From Bacillota bacterium (GTDB lineage Bacteria; Bacillota; Bacilli; Bacillales; Cytobacillaceae): a stretch of DNA of 8,619 nucleotides. The notes beneath the pieces were generated by a model that was not told the DNA's origin, made no database searches, and saw nothing but the letters and a program-made list of their open reading frames with translations. The position numbers were made by a program, and so were the translations under genes. This document shows, in pieces, positions 1-6,583 of the stretch; positions within the stretch are counted from its first letter, which is position 1; every line of letters starts with the position of its first letter. Location: NCBI GenBank assembly GCA_023389895.1, contig JAEWDX010000011.1, forward strand, positions 1-8,619, read 5' to 3'.

Positions 1-1
1 T

Positions 2-1888
2 AATAAGGCAAAGGGATTTTTAGAGGCTGACTTTCAAAGATATTCATTAACAAATTTAGATAAAGTGCAAGGAAAATTAGATGATATTTTCAAAATTCAT
101 ATTGAGAGATTAACCGGTTTAGCGCAAAGCTCTGACATTATGAATGATGATAAAGAAGAACAGCAGAAGTATATCAATAGAATCTCTAAAGATTATTCTG
201 ATTATTCGGTCTTAATAATTTCAGATCGGAAAGGAAATACAATTACTTCTATGAATAAAAATGCAAACATAACTGACCGAGATTATTTTCAAAAAATTAT
301 GTCGGGAGCGAGCTTTGCAATTTCTGATCCGGTTATTAGTAAAGTAGATAATTCGACGACAATTGTTTTCGCAGTGCCTGCAAAAAATGCAAATGGAGAG
401 GTTATTGGTGTTTTTGGAGGGACGTTTCCAATCGAGAGTTTGCAGTCATTAGTTTCGAGCGTGAAAATTGGAGAAACAGGATATGCTTCAATAACGCAAG
501 AAGATGGCTTGTTTATTGGACATCCTAACAAGGAGATAGAATTCAAAAAAACAGTAAATGAGATTGGCATTCCACAATTGGCAGAAGCTTATGAAGAAGC
601 TAAAAAGAAGAATTCAGGAATGACACGTTATAAATTTCATGAGGAAGAGAGATTTACTTTTTATAAACAATTAGAAAGTAATCAGTGGATCTTACTGATT
701 ACAGTTCCTGTTGCAGAAGCAACAAGTGAGCTATCCTATTTAGCAAAGCTTTCTTTTGTGACTAGTGGTATTATTTTAATGTTTACCATTTTAATTGTTA
801 TCCTTTTCTCATCACGACTGGTAAAACCAATCCAGCGAATGAGCAATTTAACAACAGCGGTGGCAAAAGGTGATTTAACATTAGCGATTGAACATGAGGC
901 GAGAGATGAAATTGGCATTTTAGGAGCGAATTTTAACAAGATGATTTCGGGAATGCAGAATATTTTAGGACAAATTAATGTAGTTTCAGATCATGTGAAG
1001 CACTCCTCAACAACTCTCGTGAATTCAAGTGAAGAAACAAAGCAGTCAGCTGAACAGGTTGCGATCGCAATTAATGAATTAGCGACAGGTACCTCGGATA
1101 TTGTAAATTCAGTTTCAAGTGTTACGGATAAAGTTCAACATATGAGTAATACGCTGACTGATTTAAGTAAGTTTGCAAGCGAAGTCAATGAAACATCCTT
1201 GCAAAGCAAGATACTCTCTGAAAAAGGAGAGATTCTAGTAAATCAAGCGATTGATTCCATTCGTGAGGCAAATAATCAAGTACAAGAAACGGCAGAAATT
1301 ATTAAACTTGTTGATAAGCGATCAACTGAGATTGGCAAAGTAATTGAAATGATTACGAGAATTGCAGAACAAACAAATTTACTTGCTTTAAATGCATCCA
1401 TTGAGGCAGCACGTGCTGGTGATGCAGGGAAAGGTTTTGCGGTAGTTGCGGAAGAAGTTAGGAAGCTAGCAAGTGAAACAAATAACTCAGCTGTTCGAAT
1501 TGCCGATATGATATCAGAAACTCAAAATGAAAGTAATCGTGCAGTTCAGTCGATTGAACAGCGATCAAATGTTGTTGATGAAGGCTTGAAGGCTGTCATT
1601 CAATCTGGTCAGGCATTTACAGAGATATCAAGAAATGTAATGATAACATCTAATCAAATTGGAAAGACGAATAATTCGATCCGTAATTTAGAAGAAATTA
1701 GTATGAGTATATCTGAAAATATGGAAAGTATTTCAGCAGTTACGGAGCAATCATCAGCCAGTGCGGAGGAGGTAAGTGCAGCATCTGAACAACAAGCTGC
1801 TAGTGCCGTTCAAATTTCTAATGATGCAGTTGAACTATCGAAGCTTAGTAATGATTTGGAAAAGATGATGACACAATTTAAAATTTAG
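2..1888 (+). CDS. Methyl-accepting chemotaxis protein, 5' end cut by the window
   Basis: Transmembrane chemoreceptor that senses a ligand outside the cell and controls the CheA kinase through CheW. The frame is open to the left edge, so the GTG at 65 is probably an internal codon and the true start, with the first membrane helix, lies upstream. Counting from codon 65, residues 1-215 form a dCache-like sensor domain (DRDYF at 71-75, ISDP at 86-89, NQWILLITVP near 206-215). A second membrane helix covers about 226-250, HAMP about 250-303, and the long coiled-coil signalling domain about 310-607. The hairpin tip, the CheA/CheW contact site, lies at about 432-453 and includes EQTNLLALNASIEAARAG. 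Glu/Gln pairs near 561-577 could be methylation sites. There is no C-terminal CheR-tethering pentapeptide. The gene ends in its own terminator. The ligand cannot be told from sequence. The family call is very secure. Confidence 0.96.
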   Translation, partial: NKAKGFLEADFQRYSLTNLDKVQGKLDDIFKIHIERLTGLAQSSDIMNDDKEEQQKYINRISKDYSDYSVLIISDRKGNTITSMNKNANITDRDYFQKIMSGASFAISDPVISKVDNSTTIVFAVPAKNANGEVIGVFGGTFPIESLQSLVSSVKIGETGYASITQEDGLFIGHPNKEIEFKKTVNEIGIPQLAEAYEEAKKKNSGMTRYKFHEEERFTFYKQLESNQWILLITVPVAEATSELSYLAKLSFVTSGIILMFTILIVILFSSRLVKPIQRMSNLTTAVAKGDLTLAIEHEARDEIGILGANFNKMISGMQNILGQINVVSDHVKHSSTTLVNSSEETKQSAEQVAIAINELATGTSDIVNSVSSVTDKVQHMSNTLTDLSKFASEVNETSLQSKILSEKGEILVNQAIDSIREANNQVQETAEIIKLVDKRSTEIGKVIEMITRIAEQTNLLALNASIEAARAGDAGKGFAVVAEEVRKLASETNNSAVRIADMISETQNESNRAVQSIEQRSNVVDEGLKAVIQSGQAFTEISRNVMITSNQIGKTNNSIRNLEEISMSISENMESISAVTEQSSASAEEVSAASEQQAASAVQISNDAVELSKLSNDLEKMMTQFKI

Positions 1889-1901
1889 TATTTTATTACA
1901 T

Positions 1902-1940
1902 GCCTGATTCTTATATTAACTGAGAATCAGGCGTTTTATT
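1902..1940 (+). terminator. Rho-independent terminator of the chemoreceptor gene
   Basis: A perfect 10-bp stem pairs GCCTGATTCT (1902-1911) with AGAATCAGGC (1923-1932) around an 11-base loop. It is followed by the T-rich run GTTTTATT. It starts 14 bases after the stop codon, so the chemoreceptor transcript ends here. Confidence 0.9.
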
Positions 1941-1969
1941 GGCTGTAAGTGTTAATTATTTGAAGATTC

Positions 1970-2039
1970 ACTGAAATGTAATGGGAGGTGAATGGGGAAC
2001 CTCTAATAGGGAAGTCTTATGAATATGTATTCATTCAGT
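1970..2039 (+). other. Possible structured leader or operator region upstream of the TerC gene
   Basis: The 258-base gap 1889-2146 holds a terminator and then this stretch. Three short pairings are mutually compatible and would make a three-way junction: ACTGAA (1970-1975) with TTCAGT (2034-2039), GGAGGT (1984-1989) with ACCTCT (1999-2004, one G-U pair), and TGAATA (2020-2025) with TATTCA (2028-2033). Each stem is only 6 bp, so chance pairing is a real possibility. I do not see the conserved GGGGAGUAG core of the yybP-ykoY manganese riboswitch, which precedes ykoY in B. subtilis. Whether this part is transcribed with the gene is unknown: the best -10 box lies downstream of it. Confidence 0.25.
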
Positions 2040-2086
2040 AGCTAAAAAATAATTGCGTTAGAGTAGCGAATTAGTTTATATAGCAG

Positions 2087-2092
2087 TATAAT
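2087..2092 (+). promoter_or_regulatory. Candidate -10 box for the TerC gene
   Basis: A perfect TATAAT would give a leader of about 45-50 bases before GTG 2147. No good -35 box sits 16-18 bases upstream and there is no TG extension, so this is weak support. An alternative is TTGCGT (2053-2058) with TATATA (2077-2082) at 18 bases. Confidence 0.3.
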
Positions 2093-2130
2093 TATTTTTA
2101 TAAAAAAATGATACTATTAATCGCAATTGT

Positions 2131-2138
2131 AAAAGGAG
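2131..2138 (+). promoter_or_regulatory. Ribosome binding site that sets the TerC start at GTG 2147
   Basis: AAAAGGAG lies 8 bases before GTG 2147, ideal for a Gram-positive start. The in-frame ATG at 2108 has only A/T-rich sequence upstream and no Shine-Dalgarno match. Confidence 0.75.
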
Positions 2139-2146
2139 TCTTTTTT

Positions 2147-2899
2147 GTGGAATTACTTAATCATTTGTTGGACACATATGCTTCGTTTTTTGATTGGCAA
2201 ATGTGGGTGGAAGTTTTATCAGATCCTGTTTCTTGGGGATATATTGGATCTTTAGTTATTTTGGAAGGGCTGCTATCAGCTGATAATGCATTAGTTTTAG
2301 CGATAATGGTTAAGCATTTGCCAGAGGAAAAAAGGAAAAAGGCATTAACGTATGGCCTGTTTGGTGCTTACTTCTTTCGTTTTGTCTTTATTGGTCTAGG
2401 GATGATCTTAATTAAGTTTTGGTGGATTAAAGTTATCGGTGCTGCCTATTTAGCTTGGCTTGTTATTAAGCATTTCTGGATTGGTGAGGAAGAAAGTGAA
2501 ACTGAAGGTGTAAAAAAGAATAGTTGGCTTATCCGGACCTTTGGTATTTTCTGGGGAACGGTTATTTCTGTTGAATTAATGGATTTAGCATTTTCTGTCG
2601 ATAGTATTTTGGCAGCCTTTGCTGTATCAGAAAAGGTTTGGATTTTACTAATCGGTGGAATGCTTGGAATATTAATGATGAGGACGGTTGCGAAATTCTT
2701 TCTTGTGCTAATCGATAAGGTCCCTGAATTAGAAAATACTGCATTTGTATTAATTGCCATTATTGCGGCGAAAATGTTTGCGAGCGTGTTCGGCTTTGAA
2801 TTAAACCATATGATTTTCTTTGCCATCCTTATTTTAGCTTTCGTAATTACGTTTATTATTCACTTTATGAATAAACAGCAAGCGACAAATGAAAAATAA
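2147..2899 (+). CDS. TerC-family integral membrane protein (probable metal, likely Mn2+, exporter)
   Basis: Multi-spanning inner-membrane protein of the TerC family. B. subtilis relatives YceF (MeeF) and YkoY (MeeY) are linked to manganese export and metalation of secreted enzymes; that role here is by analogy. The GTG start gives 250 residues; an in-frame ATG at 2108 would add 13 residues but has no ribosome binding site. The two family signatures are present: LEGLLSADNALVLAIM at about 39-54 and ELMDLAFSVDSILAAFAVS at about 143-161. Their acidic and Asn residues (E40, D46, N47, E143, D146, D152) sit in membrane helices and are likely metal ligands. About seven hydrophobic segments are visible, with a charged loop (GEEESETEGVKK) near 113-124. 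The N-terminal motif HLLDTYASFFDW resembles Bacillus homologues as I remember them. The gene stands alone between two terminators. Family call firm, substrate inferred. Confidence 0.93.
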   Translation: MELLNHLLDTYASFFDWQMWVEVLSDPVSWGYIGSLVILEGLLSADNALVLAIMVKHLPEEKRKKALTYGLFGAYFFRFVFIGLGMILIKFWWIKVIGAAYLAWLVIKHFWIGEEESETEGVKKNSWLIRTFGIFWGTVISVELMDLAFSVDSILAAFAVSEKVWILLIGGMLGILMMRTVAKFFLVLIDKVPELENTAFVLIAIIAAKMFASVFGFELNHMIFFAILILAFVITFIIHFMNKQQATNEK

Positions 2900-2964
2900 T
2901 GCAACCGGCAATAAATAAGGGATTAAAAGTCCTTTTCCATGATGAATGAATATTAAATGTGATA

Positions 2965-3003
2965 GAAAAAGAGGTTGACTTCGACAGGGTCAACCTCTTT
3001 TTC
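2965..3003. terminator. Bidirectional terminator between the convergent TerC and molybdoenzyme genes
   Basis: A perfect 15-bp stem pairs GAAAAAGAGGTTGAC (2965-2979) with GTCAACCTCTTTTTC (2989-3003) around a 9-base loop. The A run on one arm and T run on the other give a U-rich tail on both strands. It lies 66 bases after the TerC stop and 19 bases beyond the stop of the opposing gene, so it can serve both. Confidence 0.92.
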
Positions 3004-3021
3004 ATACAAGGTTTTTGCTCG

Positions 3022-5061
3022 CTATATTTTTTCTATCTGCACACGACCTGAAAAAAAGGTAGCACCTCCACCCATATCAGAAAGGCGATCAGGGGTTAAA
3101 GAATTGACCATTCGTTTCGTGCCATCCATTTTCGCCCAAAGACCTTGACTCACGACGACTCCAGGTAATACGGAATCACCGATAGATACAGTTAATTCGC
3201 ATTCTCCACGCTCATTCCAAATACGAACTTTCTCCCCATTCTCGATCTTAAGTGAAGAGGCATCATCCTCGTTTATAAATAATCGTGGCTCTTTTTCGAG
3301 TGAAATATGCTTATTTGTTTTAGAAAAAGTTGAATTTAAGAAATTATGATTTGGTCCAGGTATAAACAAGAATGGAAAATCTCCATCTTCCTTAAGTGGA
3401 ATATACGTTGGCAATGGATGATAGCCGTTGTCTAGCATTTTTTTTGAGTATAGTTCAATTTTTCCGCTTAGAGTCGGTAGTTTTCCGGGGAACAACGGTC
3501 TAATATTCGCTTTCACAAATTGCTTTTCTACCAATTTTTCGTATGTGATTTCATTTAAATAAGGATTACTAGGATTATTAAGTGCCTCAGCGATCATTTC
3601 AGCCTCTGAATCATTAAATAGTGATTCTTGAAAGTCCATTCCTTTAGCTAATAATCGAAAGACATCAACATTTGATTTTGACTCTTCGAATGGAGCGATC
3701 ACAGGCTGTTGAATTTGTATATAATGGTGCCAGTATGATGAATAAAAATCTCTATTTTCATATGAAGAGGTAGCAGGAAGAATTATATCTGCGTATTCTG
3801 CTGTCTCTGTTAAAAATAAATCATGAACAATTAGAAAAAGATCCTCTCTTTCTAGTCCAGCTCTTACCTTATTTCCTTCAGGGGCACAAAGAGCAGGATT
3901 ACTATTGTACACAAACATTGATTTTATCGGTGGTGTCATTTCGAGCAATGCTTTCCCAAGTTGATTCATGTTAATGATTCGAGTGTTTGGGTTTTTAAGT
4001 AGATCTGGTCGCTGTAGCTTATCATCATTATGTGAAAGGAAGCCTGAATTCGCTTTGTTCGCTCCACCACCTTTCAATAGCCATTGACCAGTTAAGGCTG
4101 GCAGGCAAGCTATCGTTCTTGTGTTCATACCACCATTATCATGATGCTGAAGTCCATTGCCGATGCGAATGAATGATGGGCTTATTTCTCCATACATACG
4201 AGCAAGCTTATATAAATCATCAATTGATACACCGGTAATTTTTGAAATGGTGAGTGGATCATATTGAATGACATGTTCACGTAGTTTTTCGTGACCTACC
4301 GTATATTCTTCCAGGAATACATTAGAAACCATGTTCTCGGCAAATAATATATGCATGATTCCAAGTGCCAGGGCACCATCTGATCCTGGTAGAATGGGAA
4401 TAAACCAATCAGCAAATTTCCCAGTTTGATTTTTATGAGCATCAATGACGATGATTTTTGCTCCATTTTTTCGCGCTTTTTGAGCGAAAGCAATTTGATG
4501 CATATTCGTGCTGACTGCGTTAATCCCCCAGAGAATAATTAATTTTGCATGGATTGTATCTTCGGGATCTGTTCCTAAATTCCCGCCCATCGTATATTTA
4601 TAGCCAGTTGTTCCTGCAGATTGACAGATTGTTTCATCAAGAATGGAGGCGCCAAGACGATGAAAGAAGCGTCCGCCCATTCCAGCAGCATTTAAATTCC
4701 CCATATTTCCATAAAAATGATAAGGGAGAATACTTTCGGGGCCAGCTGTTTTGAGCAGTTCTTTCCATTTATCTGTTATTGTTTTAATTGCTTCATTCCA
4801 ACTAATTCGTTCGAATTTTCCTTCTCCCTTTTTTCCGATCCTTTTCATCGGGAATCTAAGGCGCTTTTCGTCATAAATTCTATTCGTCATATTTCGAACT
4901 TTATTACAGATATTCCCTTGTGTTACAGGGTGATTCGGATCCCCTTCAACTTTAATGATTCTTCCATTTTCTTTATGAAGTAGGAGACCACATTGATCAG
5001 GGCAATCAAGTGAACAAACAGCAGGAAAAACACCATTTCTTTCATTAATAAATGGGAACAT
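3022..5061 (-). CDS. Molybdopterin-dependent oxidoreductase, DMSO-reductase family, YyaE-like
   Basis: Predicted cytoplasmic molybdenum (or tungsten) enzyme using a bis-pterin guanine dinucleotide cofactor and one Fe-S cluster; the substrate is unknown. Cluster ligands are visible as C16-x3-C20-x3-C24 and C52 (within GNICNKVRN). The molybdopterin core spans about 60-470, with the metal-ligand region probably near ICQSAGTTG (145-153); C146 or S148 are candidate ligands, an inference. The dinucleotide-binding domain fills about 565-679 (FIPGPNHNFLN, EPRLFINEDDA, VSQGLW). There is no Tat signal or membrane helix. At 679 residues it is near the size of B. subtilis YyaE, which its N-terminus (SLDCPDQCGLL, GDPNHPVTQGNICNKVRNM) resembles from memory. 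ATG 5061 is preceded by AAAGGAGA (5068-5075). No small Fe-S or anchor subunit is adjacent, so it is a lone catalytic subunit. Family certain, reaction not assignable. Confidence 0.95.
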   Translation of the reverse strand: MFPFINERNGVFPAVCSLDCPDQCGLLLHKENGRIIKVEGDPNHPVTQGNICNKVRNMTNRIYDEKRLRFPMKRIGKKGEGKFERISWNEAIKTITDKWKELLKTAGPESILPYHFYGNMGNLNAAGMGGRFFHRLGASILDETICQSAGTTGYKYTMGGNLGTDPEDTIHAKLIILWGINAVSTNMHQIAFAQKARKNGAKIIVIDAHKNQTGKFADWFIPILPGSDGALALGIMHILFAENMVSNVFLEEYTVGHEKLREHVIQYDPLTISKITGVSIDDLYKLARMYGEISPSFIRIGNGLQHHDNGGMNTRTIACLPALTGQWLLKGGGANKANSGFLSHNDDKLQRPDLLKNPNTRIINMNQLGKALLEMTPPIKSMFVYNSNPALCAPEGNKVRAGLEREDLFLIVHDLFLTETAEYADIILPATSSYENRDFYSSYWHHYIQIQQPVIAPFEESKSNVDVFRLLAKGMDFQESLFNDSEAEMIAEALNNPSNPYLNEITYEKLVEKQFVKANIRPLFPGKLPTLSGKIELYSKKMLDNGYHPLPTYIPLKEDGDFPFLFIPGPNHNFLNSTFSKTNKHISLEKEPRLFINEDDASSLKIENGEKVRIWNERGECELTVSIGDSVLPGVVVSQGLWAKMDGTKRMVNSLTPDRLSDMGGGATFFSGRVQIEKI

Positions 5062-5100
5062 TAGAAGTCTCCTTTCTTTAACTTTTTAAAGGATAAACAT

Positions 5101-5129
5101 ATCATAAAGTAGTTTGGAAGTGTACGCAA
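5101..5129 (-). promoter_or_regulatory. Candidate SigA promoter for the molybdoenzyme gene
   Basis: Read on the minus strand, TTGCGT (5129-5124) and TATGAT (5106-5101) are separated by exactly 17 bases. The -10 matches five of six consensus positions, the -35 three of six. It would give a leader of about 30-35 bases with the AAAGGAGA site inside it. Confidence 0.45.
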
Positions 5130-5220
5130 TAAAAGCGAATCGATTTCAGCGGCTATTAAAATTTTTATGATAAAAGAATTATGATAGAGGTTTTTATATT
5201 CAAGTGATAAAATAAAGATA

Positions 5221-5251
5221 TTGAACATTTTACATATTATCTATTTAGAAT
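5221..5251 (+). promoter_or_regulatory. Candidate promoter for the DegV-family gene
   Basis: TTGAAC (5221-5226) and TAGAAT (5246-5251, five of six) are 19 bases apart, slightly long. A competing candidate is the extended -10 TGATAAAAT at 5205-5213, which has no clear -35. The 227-base gap between divergent genes (5062-5288) holds nothing else I can name. Confidence 0.35.
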
Positions 5252-5273
5252 GTTTATTTAATATAAGAGGATA

Positions 5274-5282
5274 AAAGGGTGT
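5274..5282 (+). promoter_or_regulatory. Ribosome binding site for the TTG start of the DegV-family gene
   Basis: AAAGGGTGT lies about 6-7 bases before TTG 5289 and is an imperfect match to AAAGGAGGTG. Translation from this TTG gives the expected DegV N-terminus (ARIKIVTDSTVDL), with no ATG nearby that would retain that motif. Confidence 0.6.
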
Positions 5283-5288
5283 GACATT

Positions 5289-6128
5289 TTGGCAAGGATA
5301 AAAATTGTAACCGATTCAACGGTTGATCTTTCTAAAGAAGAGATTGAGCAGTATGAAATAGAGATTGTTCCATTAACCATTCACATTAATGATAACTCTT
5401 ATGCTGATGGGGTAGATATTACTCCAAGTGAATTTATTGAGATGATGGAATTGTCGGAGGAGTTGCCAAAAAGCTCTCAGCCCTCAGTGGGAGTATTTGT
5501 TGAGACATACAATCGTTTAAATGAAGAGGGCACCGAGATTTTATCGATTCATCTAACAAAGGAATTAAGTGGCACTGTCCAAACTGCTCAATCAGCTGCG
5601 GAAATGTCAAACTCAAAGGTAATTGTCATCGATTCAGGTTTTATTTCAAGGGGACTTGCTTTTCAAGTGCTTGAAGCTGCAAAGATGGCGCAAGAAGGCA
5701 AAGCGATGGAGGAAATCTTAACTAGATTAGAAGCAGTTCGTCGTAAAACGAAATTATATATCGTAGTTGATACGCTTGAAAATTTAATTAAAGGAGGAAG
5801 GATCGGCAAAGGGACGGGGTTAATTGGCTCCTTATTAAAAATTAAACCAATTGCTTCTCTTGAGGATGGCATCTATACACCTGTTGCTAAAGTTAGAAGT
5901 CATGCACAGGCTGTTAAATATCTTGCGAAACAGTTTAAGGAAGATACGATGGGAAAAACAATTAAAGCTGTCGGATTGACACATGCAGGTGGAATGGACC
6001 TTGCTACACAGTTAAAAACAGCAATCAGTGAAATTTCCCATGAGTTTGAAATTGAGTATACAACTCCAATCGTAAGTACACATACTGGTGTTGGAGCTAT
6101 TGGCTTTACATATTATACGGAAGAATAG
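5289..6128 (+). CDS. DegV-family fatty-acid-binding protein (FakB-like)
   Basis: Cytoplasmic two-domain protein that binds a long-chain fatty acid. In characterised systems FakB presents the fatty acid to the kinase FakA for phosphorylation and entry into phospholipid synthesis; whether this paralogue does so is inferred. The 279 residues match the family's usual size of about 280. The N-terminal motif KIVTDSTVDL (5-14) is the family hallmark. The ligand pocket signatures are SSQPS (62-66), LSGTVQTAQSA (93-103) and HTGVGAIG (265-272), corresponding to the Thr/Ser and His that hold the carboxylate in FakB. The middle contains the conserved DTLENLIKGGRIGKGTGLIG (161-180). The start is TTG, chosen because it alone keeps the motif and has a ribosome binding site. 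Bacillaceae carry several DegV paralogues, so I do not assign a symbol. The gene is a single unit ending in its own terminator. Confidence 0.93.
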   Translation: MARIKIVTDSTVDLSKEEIEQYEIEIVPLTIHINDNSYADGVDITPSEFIEMMELSEELPKSSQPSVGVFVETYNRLNEEGTEILSIHLTKELSGTVQTAQSAAEMSNSKVIVIDSGFISRGLAFQVLEAAKMAQEGKAMEEILTRLEAVRRKTKLYIVVDTLENLIKGGRIGKGTGLIGSLLKIKPIASLEDGIYTPVAKVRSHAQAVKYLAKQFKEDTMGKTIKAVGLTHAGGMDLATQLKTAISEISHEFEIEYTTPIVSTHTGVGAIGFTYYTEE

Positions 6129-6159
6129 TCTGAAAATTTATATGATTTTCAGACTTTTT
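6127..6159 (+). terminator. Rho-independent terminator of the DegV-family gene
   Basis: An 11-bp perfect stem pairs AGTCTGAAAAT (6127-6137) with ATTTTCAGACT (6145-6155), with a 7-base loop and a T run continuing to 6159. The last two bases of the TAG stop codon lie inside the 5' arm, so terminator and coding end overlap. Confidence 0.9.
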
Positions 6160-6168
6160 GCTTTTTCT

Positions 6169-6185
6169 AGCTTAAAAGTTAAGCT
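6169..6185. repeat. Short perfect inverted repeat between convergent genes
   Basis: AGCTTAA (6169-6175) and TTAAGCT (6179-6185) flank a 3-base loop. It sits between the DegV terminator and the stop of the minus-strand small gene (6195). On the minus strand no T run follows it, so it is not a standard terminator; it may assist 3' end formation. Confidence 0.4.
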
Positions 6186-6194
6186 GAAATTCCC

Positions 6195-6416
6195 CTATTC
6201 ATTTTCTGTATTAGAGAGGTTCTCCCAATCAGTATATTGTCCACTTCCATCACAGCCTGGGCAATCAAGATTACCGTAGAATGCATATTCAGTAGCAGGG
6301 TATACGAGAAATCCTCTTCCATAGCAATCAGGGCATTTATTTTCCTCACGCATTTTCGATAAGCGATTTTCATTGCGTGTTATTCTCCATTCATTGAATG
6401 TATTTAGTAAACCCAT
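6195..6416 (-). CDS. Small zinc-knuckle protein with two DnaJ-like CxxCxGxG motifs
   Basis: A protein of about 73 residues of unknown function. Counted from ATG 6416, a basic N-terminal stretch (NEWRITRNENRLSKMREENK, about 6-25) precedes two cysteine motifs, CPDCYGRGF (about 28-36) and CPGCDGSGQ (about 52-60). These match the CxxCxGxG zinc-binding repeats of the DnaJ cysteine-rich domain. Two such motifs could bind one Zn2+, whereas DnaJ has four repeats and two zincs; there is no J domain. GAGGTG (6429-6424) lies 7 bases before ATG 6416 but only 1 base before ATG 6422, so the inner ATG is the better start. The gene is monocistronic, convergent with the DegV gene and divergent from the sensor kinase. 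A DNA-, RNA- or protein-binding role is possible but unproven. Motif spacing and the ribosome binding site make it a real gene. Confidence 0.85.
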   Translation of the reverse strand: MGLLNTFNEWRITRNENRLSKMREENKCPDCYGRGFLVYPATEYAFYGNLDCPGCDGSGQYTDWENLSNTENE

Positions 6417-6423
6417 AACCATT

Positions 6424-6429
6424 CACCTC
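6424..6429 (-). promoter_or_regulatory. Ribosome binding site that favours ATG 6416 for the small zinc-knuckle gene
   Basis: On the minus strand GAGGTG spans 6429-6424. It is 7 bases from ATG 6416 but 1 base from ATG 6422, which is too close for initiation. Confidence 0.65.
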
Positions 6430-6506
6430 GATTATTTTTCCATAGTTTGTGATGAATAAGGATGTTTTATACCTTTTTTATGGAAGAAGATATGATGATA
6501 TTGTAG

Positions 6507-6535
6507 AAAATAGTCGAATTTTTCGGTAAAATCAA
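6507..6535 (-). promoter_or_regulatory. Candidate promoter for the small zinc-knuckle gene
   Basis: On the minus strand TTGATT (6535-6530) and TATTTT (6512-6507) are spaced by 17 bases, each matching four of six consensus positions. It would leave a leader of about 80 bases. The region is AT-rich, so chance matches are likely. Confidence 0.25.
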
Positions 6536-6560
6536 TAATAATGATACCAAAAAGTAAAAA

Positions 6561-6581
6561 TCTCTTTTATAATATAAGAGA
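6561..6581. promoter_or_regulatory. Near-perfect 21-bp palindrome upstream of the sensor kinase, possible operator
   Basis: The palindrome has TCTCTT at its left end and AAGAGA at its right end, with one mismatched pair (6567/6575) around a central A. It contains a TATAAT at 6568-6573, so a bound protein could block or position RNA polymerase. It is two bases from a second inverted repeat. Confidence 0.45.
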
Positions 6582-6583
6582 TA

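Noticed and set aside
2019..2045. Tiny reading frame of 8 codons (MNMYSFSS) upstream of the TerC gene, preceded by AGGGAA
   Set aside because: Too short, weak ribosome binding site, and it lies over a small inverted repeat; no residue bias that would suggest an attenuation peptide.
1985..2070. yybP-ykoY manganese riboswitch before the TerC gene
   Set aside because: GGGGAAC near 1994 and GAGTAGCG near 2061 recall parts of the core, but they are not contiguous and the second conserved loop is missing.
2446..2826. Open reading frame of 126 codons antisense to the TerC gene
   Set aside because: Mirror of membrane-protein codons with no ribosome binding site and no recognisable domain; the plus-strand TerC motifs are clear.
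2917..2936. AAGGG/TCCTT mini-hairpin followed by TT as a terminator of the TerC gene
   Set aside because: Only about five pairs including a wobble; the strong 15-bp hairpin 30 bases downstream is sufficient.
4717..4983. Open reading frame of 88 codons antisense to the molybdoenzyme 5' end
   Set aside because: Covers the conserved Fe-S and N-terminal region of the real gene, rich in Phe/Cys as expected of a shadow frame, no ribosome binding site.
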